NCBI RefSeq assembly: GCF_003244315.1
Contig: NZ_QKWH01000010.1
Span: forward strand, 53,675-117,674
Length of the DNA stretch: 64,000 bases
Source of the DNA: Xylanimonas oleitrophica
Lineage (GTDB): Bacteria; Actinomycetota; Actinomycetes; Actinomycetales; Cellulomonadaceae
Direction of reading: 5' to 3'
A model generated the notes under the pieces. It did not search any database. It saw only the letters and a program-made list of their open reading frames with translations, and was not told where the DNA came from. The position numbers and the translations under genes were made by a program. This document shows, piece after piece, positions 24,242-32,818 of the stretch. Position 1 is the first letter of the stretch, and every line of letters begins with the position of its first letter.

Positions 24242-25290
24242 CCACCCACAGACCGCCCGCCGAGCTCCACGACCACCCGCACGACCACGATCACGGTCAT
24301 GAGCACGAGCACGGCCACGAGCACCCGACCGGCTTCAAGGGCTGGCTGCACGAGGTGTTCGTGCCGCACTCGCACGACGCGGCCGACTCCATCGACGACG
24401 CGCTCGAGGCCAGTGGGCAGGGCATCCGCGCGGTCAAGATCAGCCTCGTCGTCCTCGGCCTCACCGCGGTCGCGCAACTCGCGATCGTCGCCATCAGCGG
24501 CTCGGTCGCCCTGCTCGCCGACACGATCCACAACTTCTCCGACGCGCTGACCGCCGTCCCGCTATGGATCGCTTTTCTGCTCGGGCGCCGTGTCGCGAAC
24601 GACCGCTACACCCACGGGTACGGACGCGCCGAGGACCTCGCCGGCCTGTTCATCGTCGCGATGATCGCCCTGTCCGCCGTTGTCGCCGGCGTCGAGTCCG
24701 TCCGCCGCCTGGCCGAACCCCAGCCGCTGGACAACCTCGGCTGGGTCCTGGCCGCCGGCATCATCGGGTTCGCCGGCAACGAGGCCGTCGCGATCTACCG
24801 CATCCGGGTCGGACGGCGCATCGGCTCGGCCGCCCTCGTCGCCGACGGCGTGCATGCCCGCACCGACGGCTTCACCTCCCTCGCCGTCGTCCTCGGCGTC
24901 ATCGGAGTCTGGGCCGGCTTCCCGCTGGCCGACCCGATCGTCGGCCTGCTCATCACCGCCGCGATCCTCGTCCTGCTGTGGGGCACCGCCCGCGACGTCG
25001 GCCGCAGGCTCCTCGACGGCGTCGACCCCGACCTGACACGGCAGGCCCGCCACGCGCTCGAGCACCTCGACGGGACCAGCCAAGCCTCCGACGTCCGCCT
25101 GCGCTGGTCCGGGCATCGGCTCGCCGTCCAGGCCCGGCTGCACCTGGCACCTGGTACCACGGTCGCGGCCGCGGACCAGGAGGCCGCGGCCGCGGAGCAT
25201 GCCATCCGCCACGCACTGCCTGCGGTCGGGACCGTCGACCTCACCATGACAGCGGACGCACCCGCCACCGCCGGCCAGGAGCGCACGTGA
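24238..25290 (+). CDS. Cation diffusion facilitator (Zn/Co/Ni exporter) with His-rich N-terminus
   Basis: 350 residues from the GTG overlapping the regulator stop. The first 30 residues are His-rich (HDHPHDHDHGHEHEHGHEHP). Six membrane segments follow; the transport-site motifs are HNFSD and HARTD in segments 2 and 5, the usual tetrahedral site of CDF proteins. A cytoplasmic C-terminal domain closes the chain. It exports divalent metal against protons. The paired sensor suggests Zn, Co or Ni. Its stop overlaps the next start. Confidence 0.9.
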   Translation: MTTHRPPAELHDHPHDHDHGHEHEHGHEHPTGFKGWLHEVFVPHSHDAADSIDDALEASGQGIRAVKISLVVLGLTAVAQLAIVAISGSVALLADTIHNFSDALTAVPLWIAFLLGRRVANDRYTHGYGRAEDLAGLFIVAMIALSAVVAGVESVRRLAEPQPLDNLGWVLAAGIIGFAGNEAVAIYRIRVGRRIGSAALVADGVHARTDGFTSLAVVLGVIGVWAGFPLADPIVGLLITAAILVLLWGTARDVGRRLLDGVDPDLTRQARHALEHLDGTSQASDVRLRWSGHRLAVQARLHLAPGTTVAAADQEAAAAEHAIRHALPAVGTVDLTMTADAPATAGQERT

Positions 25291-25829
25291 CGAGCGCCGG
25301 GCCCACCCTCACCCAGCTCGCCGATCCCAGCGACGTCACCACTGACGTACGCCAAGCGCTCACCGCATGCTGGGTCGAAGTGACCAACGCCGGCGGCGCG
25401 GCAGGGTTCCCCTTCCCACCGGTGGAGATCGCCGACGTGATGCCGTTCCTCGACGCCATCATCAAGACCCTGAACCCGGCGACCAGTCGCCTGCTGGTCG
25501 CCGAGTACGACGGGCAGCTCGCCGGCTGGCTCAACCTGCGGCGTGACCCCGGACCTCTCACCTCCCACTGGGGCACGATCCACCACCTCCAGGCCCGGAC
25601 AACCTTGCAAGGACGAGGCCTCGGCACCGCACTGATGAACGAGGCCCGCCGGGTCGCCCGAGACGAGATGGACCTCGAACAGCTCCACCTCGCCGCCCGT
25701 GGTGGTACCGGGCTGGAAGCCTTCTACACCGGCCTTGGCTGGAAAGAAGTCGGGCGTTGGCCCAACGCCCTCCGTCTTGCCGGCGGGCAGGACCGGGACG
25801 AGGTACTCATGCTCCTCATGCCGCTCTGA
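25287..25829 (+). CDS. GNAT-family N-acetyltransferase
   Basis: 180 residues from the GTG overlapping the previous stop. The acetyl-CoA motif LQARTTLQGRGLGTALMNEARRVA (Q/RxxGxG/A) and LHLAARGGTGLEAFYTGLGWKEVGR are standard GNAT elements. The N-terminal part has HWGTIHHLQA as substrate-side strands. It resembles aminoglycoside- or small-amine-modifying members only in general. The substrate is unknown, and why it is coupled to a metal exporter is unclear. Confidence 0.8.
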   Translation: MTSAGPTLTQLADPSDVTTDVRQALTACWVEVTNAGGAAGFPFPPVEIADVMPFLDAIIKTLNPATSRLLVAEYDGQLAGWLNLRRDPGPLTSHWGTIHHLQARTTLQGRGLGTALMNEARRVARDEMDLEQLHLAARGGTGLEAFYTGLGWKEVGRWPNALRLAGGQDRDEVLMLLMPL

Positions 25830-25881
25830 GCAGAGCGCTACGCAAGCCAGACGAACCAGGTTTCGAAGCGTCTGATGCCCT

Positions 25882-25904
25882 TCAGAATCGGTTGGTCCTG
25901 ACGC
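25882..25904 (+). repeat. Transposon-end-like sequence left of the arsenic cluster
   Basis: TCAGAATCGGTTGGTCCTGA plus CGC matches 17 or so of 23 positions of the inverted sequence at 23803-23825, and the first ten bases match 32706-32729 exactly. Copies in the same orientation bracket the arsenic genes (25.9-32.7 kb). Confidence 0.4.
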
Positions 25905-25925
25905 GGGTGCGACAGGCTGCATCGG

Positions 25926-25941
25926 TCTATGTCAATATAGA
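25926..25941 (+). promoter_or_regulatory. ArsR-type operator at the start of the arsenic operon
   Basis: TCTATGTCAATATAGA has perfect 5-base arms (TCTAT, ATAGA) and ends three bases before the trxB ATG. The core ATGTCAAT is repeated in the divergent arsR promoter at about 32250. The position suggests a very short leader and repression by steric block. Confidence 0.6.
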
Positions 25942-25944
25942 GGC

Positions 25945-26985
25945 ATGTCGATACAGCAGGTCCACGAGGTTGTCATCGTCGGGTCCGGCCCGGCCGGCTA
26001 CACCGCGGCCGTCTACGCCGCGCGGGCTGGTCTGGCGCCCGTCGTGATCGCGGGCTCCGTCACCGCGGGCGGCGCGCTCATGAACACCACGGAGGTCGAG
26101 AACTTCCCTGGCTTCCCCACCGGCATCCAGGGCCCGGACCTCATGGAGGCCATGCGCGAGCAGGCCGAGAAGTTCGGCGCCCGCGTGCTGTGGGACGACG
26201 CCGAGCAGGTCGAGCTCACCGACGACGTCAAGACCGTCGTCACCGGCGGCGGCGAGACGTTCAAGGCCCGTGCCGTGATCCTCGCGACCGGCTCCGCGTA
26301 CCGCGAGCTGGGCCTGCCTGAGGAGAAGCAGCTGTCGGGGCGCGGGGTCTCGTGGTGCGCCACCTGCGACGGGTTCTTCTTCCGCGACCAGCACATCGCG
26401 GTCGTCGGCGGCGGCGACTCGGCGATGGAGGAGGCCACCTTCCTCACGCGCTTCGCCTCCAAGGTGACGATCGTGCACCGTCGCGACTCCCTGCGTGCCT
26501 CGAAGATCATGGCCGACCGCGCCCAGGCTGACCCGAAGATCGAGTTCGCCTGGAACAGCGAGGTCGCCGGCATCTCCGGCGACGACAAGGTCGCCGGCGT
26601 CACGCTGCGCGACACCGTCACCGGTGAGGAGCGCGAGCTCGACACCACCGGGCTGTTCGTCGCCATCGGGCACGACCCGCGCACCGACCTGATCAAGGGC
26701 CAGGTCGACCTGGACGACGAGGGCTACATCCTCGTCCAGGGGCGGACCACCCGCACCAACCTCCCCGGCGTCTTCGCCTGCGGCGACGCCGTCGACCACA
26801 CCTACCGCCAGGCGATCACCGCCGCCGGCTCGGGGTGCTCCGCCGCGCTCGACGCCCAGTCGTACCTCACCGAGGTCGCCGACGCGGAGGGCGAGAAGGC
26901 CCTGGCCGGCACCCCGGCGGCGCCCAACCCTGACGGGCTCCCCGCCGCCCTCGCTGACGCCGACGCGCGGGAGGTGGCTCGGTGA
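25945..26985 (+). CDS. trxB: Thioredoxin reductase within the arsenic operon
   Basis: 346 residues. FAD motif [15 protein letters not shown] at the N-terminus, the redox pair Cys138 and Cys141 in [15 protein letters not shown] motif [15 protein letters not shown] and [21 protein letters not shown] at the FAD site. It regenerates thioredoxin, which the thioredoxin-coupled arsenate reductases downstream need. Placement as first gene of an ars operon is known in several Actinobacteria. A C-terminal tail of about 25 residues goes beyond the usual end. Its stop overlaps the GTG of acr3. Confidence 0.93.
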   Translation: MSIQQVHEVVIVGSGPAGYTAAVYAARAGLAPVVIAGSVTAGGALMNTTEVENFPGFPTGIQGPDLMEAMREQAEKFGARVLWDDAEQVELTDDVKTVVTGGGETFKARAVILATGSAYRELGLPEEKQLSGRGVSWCATCDGFFFRDQHIAVVGGGDSAMEEATFLTRFASKVTIVHRRDSLRASKIMADRAQADPKIEFAWNSEVAGISGDDKVAGVTLRDTVTGEERELDTTGLFVAIGHDPRTDLIKGQVDLDDEGYILVQGRTTRTNLPGVFACGDAVDHTYRQAITAAGSGCSAALDAQSYLTEVADAEGEKALAGTPAAPNPDGLPAALADADAREVAR

Positions 26986-28100
26986 GCGACGCCACGACGA
27001 CCGCCCGCGCGGACGCGACCCGCCGCCTGTCCACTCTGGACCGCTGGCTCCCGGCGTGGATCGGCCTGGCCATGATCGGTGGCCTGCTGGTGGGCCGGTT
27101 CGTCCCGGGCCTGTCGGACGTGCTGGCCTCGATGGAGGTCGGCGGCATCTCGGTCCCGATCGCCCTCGGGCTGCTGGTGATGATGTACCCGGTGCTGGCC
27201 AAGGTGCGCTACGACAAGGTCGCCGCCGTCACCGGTGACAAGAAGCTGCTGGTCAGCTCGTTGCTGCTGAACTGGATCGTCGGCCCGGCGCTGATGTTCG
27301 CCCTGGCCTGGACGTTCCTGCCCGACCTGCCCGAGTACCGCACCGGGCTGATCATCGTGGGCCTGGCCCGCTGCATCGCCATGGTCGTGATCTGGAACGA
27401 TCTCGCCTGCGGGGACCGGGAGGCCGCCGCCGTCCTGGTGGCGATCAACTCCGTGTTCCAGGTGGTCGCGTTCTCGCTGCTCGGCTACTTCTACCTGACC
27501 GTGCTGCCCGGCTGGCTCGGCCTGGACACCCAGGGCCTGGACGTCTCGATCGGGCAGATCGCGCTCAACGTGCTGGTCTTCCTCGGCATCCCGCTGGTGG
27601 CCGGGTTCGCGTCCCGCTGGATCGGCGAGCGGACCAAGGGTCGCGACTGGTACGAGGAGCGGTTCGTCCCTCGCATCGGTCCGTGGGCGCTGTACGGGTT
27701 GCTGTTCACGATCGTGCTGCTGTTCGCCCTCCAGGGCGACGCCGTGACCTCGAACCCGCTCGACGTCGTGCGCATCGCGCTGCCGCTGCTGGTGTACTTC
27801 GCCGTCATGTGGGGCCTGGGCATGGTGCTCGGCAAGCTGCTGGGTCTCGGCTACGCCCGCACCACCACGCTGGCGTTCACCGCGGCGGGCAACAACTTCG
27901 AGCTCGCCATCGCCGTGGCCATCGGCACCTTCGGCGCCACCTCCGGCGAGGCGCTGGCCGGGGTCGTCGGGCCGCTCATCGAGGTCCCCGTCCTGGTGGG
28001 CCTCGTCTACGTGTCCCTGTGGGCCGCCCGGCGCTGGTTCGCCGTCGACCCCTACTCCATCGAGCCGCCCGCACGAGAGCTGGACGAGGTGAGGTCATGA
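26982..28100 (+). CDS. acr3: ACR3-family arsenite efflux permease
   Basis: 372 residues from the GTG overlapping the trxB stop. Ten hydrophobic segments. The ACR3 signature is clear: [34 protein letters not shown] with the essential Cys near residue 131, and [17 protein letters not shown] with the conserved Glu. It exports As(III) or Sb(III) from the cytoplasm by membrane potential. Its stop overlaps the next ATG. Confidence 0.95.
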   Translation: MSDATTTARADATRRLSTLDRWLPAWIGLAMIGGLLVGRFVPGLSDVLASMEVGGISVPIALGLLVMMYPVLAKVRYDKVAAVTGDKKLLVSSLLLNWIVGPALMFALAWTFLPDLPEYRTGLIIVGLARCIAMVVIWNDLACGDREAAAVLVAINSVFQVVAFSLLGYFYLTVLPGWLGLDTQGLDVSIGQIALNVLVFLGIPLVAGFASRWIGERTKGRDWYEERFVPRIGPWALYGLLFTIVLLFALQGDAVTSNPLDVVRIALPLLVYFAVMWGLGMVLGKLLGLGYARTTTLAFTAAGNNFELAIAVAIGTFGATSGEALAGVVGPLIEVPVLVGLVYVSLWAARRWFAVDPYSIEPPARELDEVRS

Positions 28101-29164
28101 CCACCACCGACACGACCGAGGCGAGCCTGCCGCTGACGGTGCGTGACCCGGACTGCGGGCCCCGCATCGAGGCGCACGCGATCGGCACCGAGGCTGCCGG
28201 CGTGGTCGCGGCCACGCTCAAGGCGCTGGCCGAGCCGCTGCGGCTGCGGATGCTGTCCTTCATCGCCACCGCGCCCGCCGGGGAGGCGTGCGTGTGCGAC
28301 CTGGCCGAGCTGACCGATGTCTCCCAGCCCACGGTGAGCCACCACCTCAAGGTGCTGCGCGACGTCGGCGTCCTCGCGTCCGAACGGCGCGGCACCTGGG
28401 TCTGGTACCGCATCACCCCCGGCTACAAGTCCGCGATCAGCACCCTGCTCGAGTCGTTCGCGCCGGCGGCCCTGGACGCCTTGGGCCCCCACCCGCACCT
28501 GACGGGGCTCGAGGACGCCGACGCCGCGCTCGACCGGCTCGCCGCTGACCTCGCGGCCACGCATCCCGACCTGGCCCGCGAGGTCGTGCTGCGCACCGTG
28601 CGCGAGTCGTACACGGCACTGGCCCGCTCGGCGAAGGTCTCGGCGCACCTGCTCACCCTCACCGACCGGTTCGCCCGCCAGCGCCTGGCGGACCTGTCGC
28701 ACGACGCGTCCAGGAGCGCCGACGCCGCGGACGCCGCCGACGCCGGCGCGCCGACGGCGCCCCGGGTGCTGTTCGTGTGCGTCGCGAACGCCGGCCGCTC
28801 CCAGCTCGCCGCCGCGCTCGTGCGCCACTACGCGGGCGACCGGGTCGTGGTCCGGTCCGCAGGGTCCACCCCGGCCGCGGACGTGCACCCTGCCGTGCGT
28901 CCCGAGCTCGCCGCCCTGGGCACCGACGAGCCATTCCCGAAGCCGCTGACCGACGACGCCGTCCGCGCCGCCGACGTCGTGATCACCATGGGCTGCGGCG
29001 ACGTGTGCCCCGTCCTGCCCGGCAAGCGGTACGAGGACTGGCTCGTCGGCGACCCCGCACTGGCCTCCCCGGCCGGAGTCGCGGCCATCCGCGACGAGCT
29101 CGACACCCGCGTGCGCGCCCTCCTGGCCGACCTGCTGCCCGACCTCGACTTGCCCACCCCGTGA
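28097..29164 (+). CDS. arsRC: Fusion of ArsR repressor and thioredoxin-type arsenate reductase
   Basis: 355 residues. Residues about 30-120 are an ArsR winged helix with the As(III) ligands Cys65 and Cys67 in EACVCDLAELTDVSQPTVSHHLKVLRD. Residues about 145-205 form a three-helix region (VVLRTVRESYTALARSAKV) found before some actinobacterial phosphatase-like reductases. After a linker rich in Asp and Ala, residues about 222-355 are an LMW-phosphatase-like ArsC with P-loop CVANAGRS (Cys228) and distal MGCGDVCP. The chain thus joins sensing of the product and reduction of the substrate. It lies between acr3 and a second arsC, overlapping both. Confidence 0.9.
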   Translation: MTTTDTTEASLPLTVRDPDCGPRIEAHAIGTEAAGVVAATLKALAEPLRLRMLSFIATAPAGEACVCDLAELTDVSQPTVSHHLKVLRDVGVLASERRGTWVWYRITPGYKSAISTLLESFAPAALDALGPHPHLTGLEDADAALDRLAADLAATHPDLAREVVLRTVRESYTALARSAKVSAHLLTLTDRFARQRLADLSHDASRSADAADAADAGAPTAPRVLFVCVANAGRSQLAAALVRHYAGDRVVVRSAGSTPAADVHPAVRPELAALGTDEPFPKPLTDDAVRAADVVITMGCGDVCPVLPGKRYEDWLVGDPALASPAGVAAIRDELDTRVRALLADLLPDLDLPTP

Positions 29165-29628
29165 ACGACCGAACCCCGGAGACCACCGTGACCGACACCC
29201 CCGCCACCACGAAGCCGTCCGCCCTGTTCGTCTGCGTGCACAACGCCGGCCGCTCCCAGATGGCGGCGGGCTTCCTGCGCGCCCTGTCGGGCGGCGCCGT
29301 CGAGGTCCGCTCGGCCGGGTCGATGCCCGCCGAGCGGATCAACCCCGTCGCCGTCGAGGCCATGGCCGAGGTGGGTGTCGACATCACCGCCGAGCAGCCC
29401 AAGGTGCTCACCACCGACGCCGTGCAGGCGTCCGACGTCGTGATCACCATGGGCTGCGGCGACGCCTGCCCGATCTTCCCCGGCAAGCGCTACGAGGACT
29501 GGCAGCTCGACGACCCCGCCGGCCAGGGCCTCGGGGCCGTGCGGCCCATCCGCGACGAGATCGAGCGCCGCGTGCGCGACCTGCTCACCTCGCTCAACGT
29601 CGAGCCCGTCGCCATGCCCACCGCGTGA
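29161..29628 (+). CDS. arsC: Arsenate reductase, LMW protein-tyrosine-phosphatase type
   Basis: 155 residues from the GTG overlapping the fusion gene stop. The P-loop is CVHNAGRSQ with Cys25. ITMGCGDACPIFPGKRYEDW supplies the two further redox cysteines. This pattern is that of thioredoxin- or mycothiol-coupled ArsC. It reduces As(V) to As(III) for export by ACR3. It is closely similar to the C-terminal half of the preceding fusion, so the operon has two reductases, probably by duplication. Confidence 0.93.
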   Translation: MNDRTPETTVTDTPATTKPSALFVCVHNAGRSQMAAGFLRALSGGAVEVRSAGSMPAERINPVAVEAMAEVGVDITAEQPKVLTTDAVQASDVVITMGCGDACPIFPGKRYEDWQLDDPAGQGLGAVRPIRDEIERRVRDLLTSLNVEPVAMPTA

Positions 29629-29649
29629 GCCGCTAGCTCGTCGGGCGAG

Positions 29650-29684
29650 GATGCCGGCCACACCGCGATGGTGTGGCCGGCATC
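29650..29684. terminator. Strong bidirectional terminator after the arsenic operon
   Basis: GATGCCGGCCACACC and GGTGTGGCCGGCATC are perfect 15-base arms around GCGAT. It lies 21 bases after arsC and before the end of the convergent CDF-like gene, serving both. Confidence 0.85.
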
Positions 29685-29720
29685 AGTGCACATGCCCCGG
29701 GTAGTGCCGCGCGGATCCGT

Positions 29721-30377
29721 TCAGTGAGTGTCGTCCTCTTCGGCCAGTTCCTCGAGAACTTCGAACGGCGACTCGACGTCGCCCCGCCAGGCTTCGACTC
29801 CCTCACGGATCGCCAGAACCGCAACGACCAACGCAGCGACCGAGTCGGCCCACATCCAGCCGAACAGCGAGTTCGCGAGCAGTCCGATCAGGACGGTGCC
29901 GGACAGGTAGATGCACAGCAGGAGCTGCTTGGCGTCGGCCTGGACGCTGCGCGATCCGAGCTCGCGGCCGGTGCGGAACTCGAACCAGGCCAGGACCGGC
30001 ATGATGATCAGGCTCGCCACGGCGATACCGATGCCGAGCGGGCTGTGGTCGACGTCGGCCTGGCCGGTGAGGCTCAGCACGGCGTCGATGGTGACGTAGG
30101 CGGCCAGGGCGAAGAACGCGATCGCGATGGCGCGGACGGTCGCCTTCTCCCACCGCTCGGGGTCCTTGCGGGTGAACTGCCAGGCGACCGCTGCGGCCGA
30201 GGCGACCTCGATGACCGAGTCCAGGCCGAACCCGATCAGCGCCGCCGAGGACGCCTGCGCGCCGGCGGTGATCGCGACGACGGCCTCGATCACGTTGTAG
30301 GTGATCGTGAACCCGACGATGAACCGCACCCGCCGATGCAGGCGGACGCGCCGCTCTTCGGTGAGGGTCGAGTTCAT
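29721..30377 (-). CDS. CDF-like cation transporter paired with CmtR, without HxxxD sites
   Basis: 218 residues from ATG 30377. Five or six hydrophobic segments in a CDF-like order (FIVGFTITYNVIEAVVAITAGA, SSAALIGFGLDSVIEVASAAAVAWQF). The canonical HxxxD residues are replaced: segment 2 has GLDSVIE and segment 5 has DAKQLLLCIYLSG. The C-terminus (EEDDTH) is short and lacks the usual cytoplasmic domain. A homologue with a Cys-rich tail lies at 54357. The start overlaps the end of the cmtR-like gene, so it is probably a cadmium- or lead-linked exporter. Cys and Asp could provide a thiophilic site (inference). Confidence 0.8.
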   Translation of the reverse strand: MNSTLTEERRVRLHRRVRFIVGFTITYNVIEAVVAITAGAQASSAALIGFGLDSVIEVASAAAVAWQFTRKDPERWEKATVRAIAIAFFALAAYVTIDAVLSLTGQADVDHSPLGIGIAVASLIIMPVLAWFEFRTGRELGSRSVQADAKQLLLCIYLSGTVLIGLLANSLFGWMWADSVAALVVAVLAIREGVEAWRGDVESPFEVLEELAEEDDTH

Positions 30378-30730
30378 CGCACGCACGCTCCTGCGCACTC
30401 GGGTGTCGGGCAGCCGCCGTCGATGCATGGCGCGTCCTCGTCCACAGCGAGGGTCACGTCGATCAGCATCACCAGCGCCCGCGCCAGGCGCGGCTCGGCG
30501 ATCTCATACCGCGTCTGACGGCCCTCGGGCTCGGCGACGACGATGCCGCAGTCCCGCAGGCACGTCAGGTGGTTCGAGACGTTGGAGCGCGTGAGCTCCA
30601 GCTCACGCGCGAGCACAGCCGGGTAGCTCGGCCCGTGCAGCAGGGACATCAGGATGCGTGAGCGTGTCGGGTCGGCCATGGCGCGCCCGAGGCGGTTCAT
30701 CACGTCGAGCCGTGAGGCTATGGTCAGCAT
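30374..30730 (-). CDS. cmtR: CmtR-type ArsR-family repressor, second copy
   Basis: 118 residues from ATG 30730. Closely similar to the product of 15028-15387 (MLTIASRLDVMNRLGRA, LTRSNVSNHLTCLRDCGIV). CLRDC and APCIDGGC give the three-cysteine Cd/Pb site, and the tail CPTPECAGACVR adds three more cysteines. ATG coincides with a probable leaderless start. It overlaps the CDF-like gene by four bases. Confidence 0.85.
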   Translation of the reverse strand: MLTIASRLDVMNRLGRAMADPTRSRILMSLLHGPSYPAVLARELELTRSNVSNHLTCLRDCGIVVAEPEGRQTRYEIAEPRLARALVMLIDVTLAVDEDAPCIDGGCPTPECAGACVR

Positions 30731-30759
30731 GCGCTGACCATACAGCGCATGCTGACCTA
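30720..30759 (-). promoter_or_regulatory. Promoter and double operator of the second cmtR
   Basis: On the minus strand GGTCAGCATGCGCTG, then the -10 TATGGT, then TCAGCGCATGCTGACC over the ATG. The two dyads flank the -10 box, and the second covers the start codon as in the first cmtR. A leaderless message is expected. Confidence 0.6.
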
Positions 30760-30775
30760 TTGTCACGGCTGTGAG

Positions 30776-32194
30776 TCAGGCGTCCTCGCGGTCGCCCGAG
30801 CGGCCGTGCACGATGCCTGACGCGAAACCGACGCCCGCCGGGGCGCCGGCGCCGAGCGTGACGAGTTGCGGCTCGGCCGGTGCACTCCCGCAGCACGACC
30901 CGGCCGCGGACTCTCCGTCCGCATCCAGCGCCAGGTCCGTGGAGCACACCCCCGTGGCCGGCAGGTTCAGCTCGACGGCGTCCGCGGCCGCGCGGTCGCC
31001 GGCCAGCGCGGCCGCGACGGAGCGCACCTGCTCGTACCCGGTGGCCAGCAGGAACGTCGGCGCACGGCCGTAGGACTTCATGCCCACGAGGTAGAAGCCG
31101 TCGTCCGGGTGGGACAGCACCTGCTCGCCGTGCGGCGGCACGGTGCCGCAGGAGTGCTGGTTGGGGTCGATGAGCGGCGCGAGCGCGCTCGGGGCCTCGA
31201 CGACCGGGTCGAGGTCGAGGCGCACCTCGCGCAGCATGTCGAGGTCGGGGCGGAAACCAGTCGCGTTCACGATCGCGTGCACGTCCAGGGTCAGCGGCTC
31301 GTCCTTGGCCGTACCGAGCACCTGGACCGACCCGGCCCTCGGGACGAGCTGCTCGATCGAGACGCGCGTCAGCAGGCGAAGGCGGCCGGCGTCCACGGCC
31401 TCGCGCAGCCGAGTGCCGAGCAGGCCGCGCGCGGGCAGCTCGTCGTCGGTGCCGCCGCCGAACAAGCGCCGGGCCGAGCCGCCGCGGATCGCCCACGTGA
31501 TCGTCGTGCCCGGCGCCGTCTCGGACAGCTCCACGAGGCTCAGCAGCGTGTTCGCGGCCGAGTGTCCCATGCCGACCACGAGCGTGTGCTTCCCCGCGAA
31601 CCGGTCGCGCGCCGCACCGAGGACGTCGGGTAGTGGACCGGTCACGAACCCGGCTGCCTCGACCTCGCCCGCGGCGGGAAGGCCGGAGACGCCGAGCGGG
31701 TTCGAGGTGTCGTACGTCCCGGAGGCGTCGATCACCGCGCGGGCGAGGACGTCGGCGACACGACCGTAGGCGTCGACCGTGCGGACCCGGTACCCCCGAC
31801 GCTCACGACCGAGCGAACGCGTCTTATCCGCACCGTCGCGCGCCACCGCGAGCACCCGGGTGCCCGTGCGCAGCCGAGAGGAGATCTCCGGCGTGGCCGC
31901 CAGCGGGGCGAGGTACCCGTCCACGAGCTCGTGGCCCGTCGGCAACGTATCCAGGTCCGGTTCGGTCCAGCCCGTGGGCTCCAGCAGACGGCGAGCCGCG
32001 GCGTCGATGTCGTACCGCCAGGGCGAGAACAGCCGGACGTGGCCCCACGACGCGATCGCCGCACCGGCCTGCTCGCCGGCCTCCAGCACCAGCGGCTCCA
32101 GGCCACGCTCAAGCAGGTGCGCCGCGGCCGCCAGCCCCACCGGGCCGCCGCCGATCACGACCACCGGCAGCTCGTTTCGAGCAACCTCGCTCAT
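30776..32194 (-). CDS. ArsO-like FAD-dependent oxidoreductase of the arsenic cluster
   Basis: About 472 residues. ATG 32194 is chosen because AGGAG lies five bases upstream; the in-frame GTG at 32200 would be too close. FAD motif VIGGGPVGLAAAAHLLERG, then GHVRLFSPWRYDID, a second dinucleotide motif VVGMGHSAANTLLSLVEL and VNATGFRPDLDML are typical of the flavin monooxygenase-like ArsO proteins. The C-terminal part has CSTDLALDADGESAAGSCCG, a possible metal-binding cysteine cluster. ArsO genes accompany ars operons; their exact reaction is debated. It is divergent from arsR at 32278. Confidence 0.82.
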   Translation of the reverse strand: MSEVARNELPVVVIGGGPVGLAAAAHLLERGLEPLVLEAGEQAGAAIASWGHVRLFSPWRYDIDAAARRLLEPTGWTEPDLDTLPTGHELVDGYLAPLAATPEISSRLRTGTRVLAVARDGADKTRSLGRERRGYRVRTVDAYGRVADVLARAVIDASGTYDTSNPLGVSGLPAAGEVEAAGFVTGPLPDVLGAARDRFAGKHTLVVGMGHSAANTLLSLVELSETAPGTTITWAIRGGSARRLFGGGTDDELPARGLLGTRLREAVDAGRLRLLTRVSIEQLVPRAGSVQVLGTAKDEPLTLDVHAIVNATGFRPDLDMLREVRLDLDPVVEAPSALAPLIDPNQHSCGTVPPHGEQVLSHPDDGFYLVGMKSYGRAPTFLLATGYEQVRSVAAALAGDRAAADAVELNLPATGVCSTDLALDADGESAAGSCCGSAPAEPQLVTLGAGAPAGVGFASGIVHGRSGDREDA

Positions 32195-32207
32195 CACCAC
32201 TCCTCAC

Positions 32208-32263
32208 ATCGAGAATCATCGATACGGCGATCCTGGACCACCTATCGATGGATGTCAATCTAT
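32208..32263. promoter_or_regulatory. Divergent ArsR operators between the ArsO-like gene and arsR
   Basis: ATCGAGAATCATCGAT at 32208-32223 is an interrupted dyad. TATCGATGGATGTCAATCTA at about 32243-32262 contains the ATGTCAAT core seen before trxB. Both lie in the 83-base intergenic space and could bind the ArsR encoded next door. Confidence 0.55.
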
Positions 32264-32277
32264 GGGAGGATGGGGCC

Positions 32278-32655
32278 ATGACCACGACCGCGCCAGCACC
32301 CCTGCCTCTCGCCGCGCCCGCGGACGGCGGCTGCTGCGCGCCCGCGCTGACCCAGGCTGTCGAGCCTGAGGTCGCCCAGGGGCTTGCCCGGTCGTTCAAG
32401 GCACTCGCCGACCCCGCCCGCGTCCAGCTGCTCGCGATCGTGGCCACCCAGCCCGGCGCCGAGGCGTGCGTCTGCGACCTCACCGAGCCTGTCGGCCTCT
32501 CACAGCCCACCGTCAGCCACCACCTCAAGATCCTCGTCGAGGCAGGCCTGCTCGAGCGCGAACAGCGCGGCCGCTGGGCCTACTTCTCCCTCGCACCCGG
32601 AGCCCTCGCCGGACTCGTGGCATCACTGTCGGCCGCAACGCAGGTCAGCGCGTAG
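32278..32655 (+). CDS. arsR: ArsR-family arsenite-responsive repressor
   Basis: 125 residues from ATG 32278. Winged helix with SFKALADPARVQLLAIVAT and EACVCDLTEPVGLSQPTVSHHLKILVEAGLL. CVC is the classic As(III) site in helix alpha-3, and an additional pair CC lies near the N-terminus (DGGCCAPAL), reminiscent of N-terminal-site sensors. It resembles the ArsR part of the fusion at 28097. It probably controls its own promoter, the ArsO-like gene and, via the shared operator core, the trxB operon. Confidence 0.9.
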   Translation: MTTTAPAPLPLAAPADGGCCAPALTQAVEPEVAQGLARSFKALADPARVQLLAIVATQPGAEACVCDLTEPVGLSQPTVSHHLKILVEAGLLEREQRGRWAYFSLAPGALAGLVASLSAATQVSA

Positions 32656-32667
32656 TCCCCGAACCTT

Positions 32668-32698
32668 GAGGTTTTGAAACCTCCAGAACCCGTTTCTG
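32668..32698 (+). terminator. Two small stem-loops after arsR
   Basis: GAGGTTT-TG-AAACCTC and then CCAGAA-CCCG-TTTCTGG follow the arsR stop. They are short and without a U tract, so termination is only probable. Confidence 0.4.
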
Positions 32699-32705
32699 GC
32701 GCGCC

Positions 32706-32729
32706 TCAGAATCGGTCAGTTTTGAAAGC
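32706..32729 (+). repeat. Transposon-end-like sequence right of the arsenic cluster
   Basis: TCAGAATCGGTCAGTTTTGA plus AAGC resembles 25882-25904 in the same orientation and the reverse complement of 23803-23825. About 14 bases on, TGTCGAGAACCGAC at 32743-32756 resembles TGTCAGAACCGACC with one extra base. These are probably remnants of transposon ends. Confidence 0.4.
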
Positions 32730-32818
32730 ATCCCGGTGGTTTGTCGAGAACCGACAGAACCTCGTGTTCGCGGCTACGCAATTGCGCGGCGCACCTTCGC
32801 CGAGGACGACCAGCGCAG

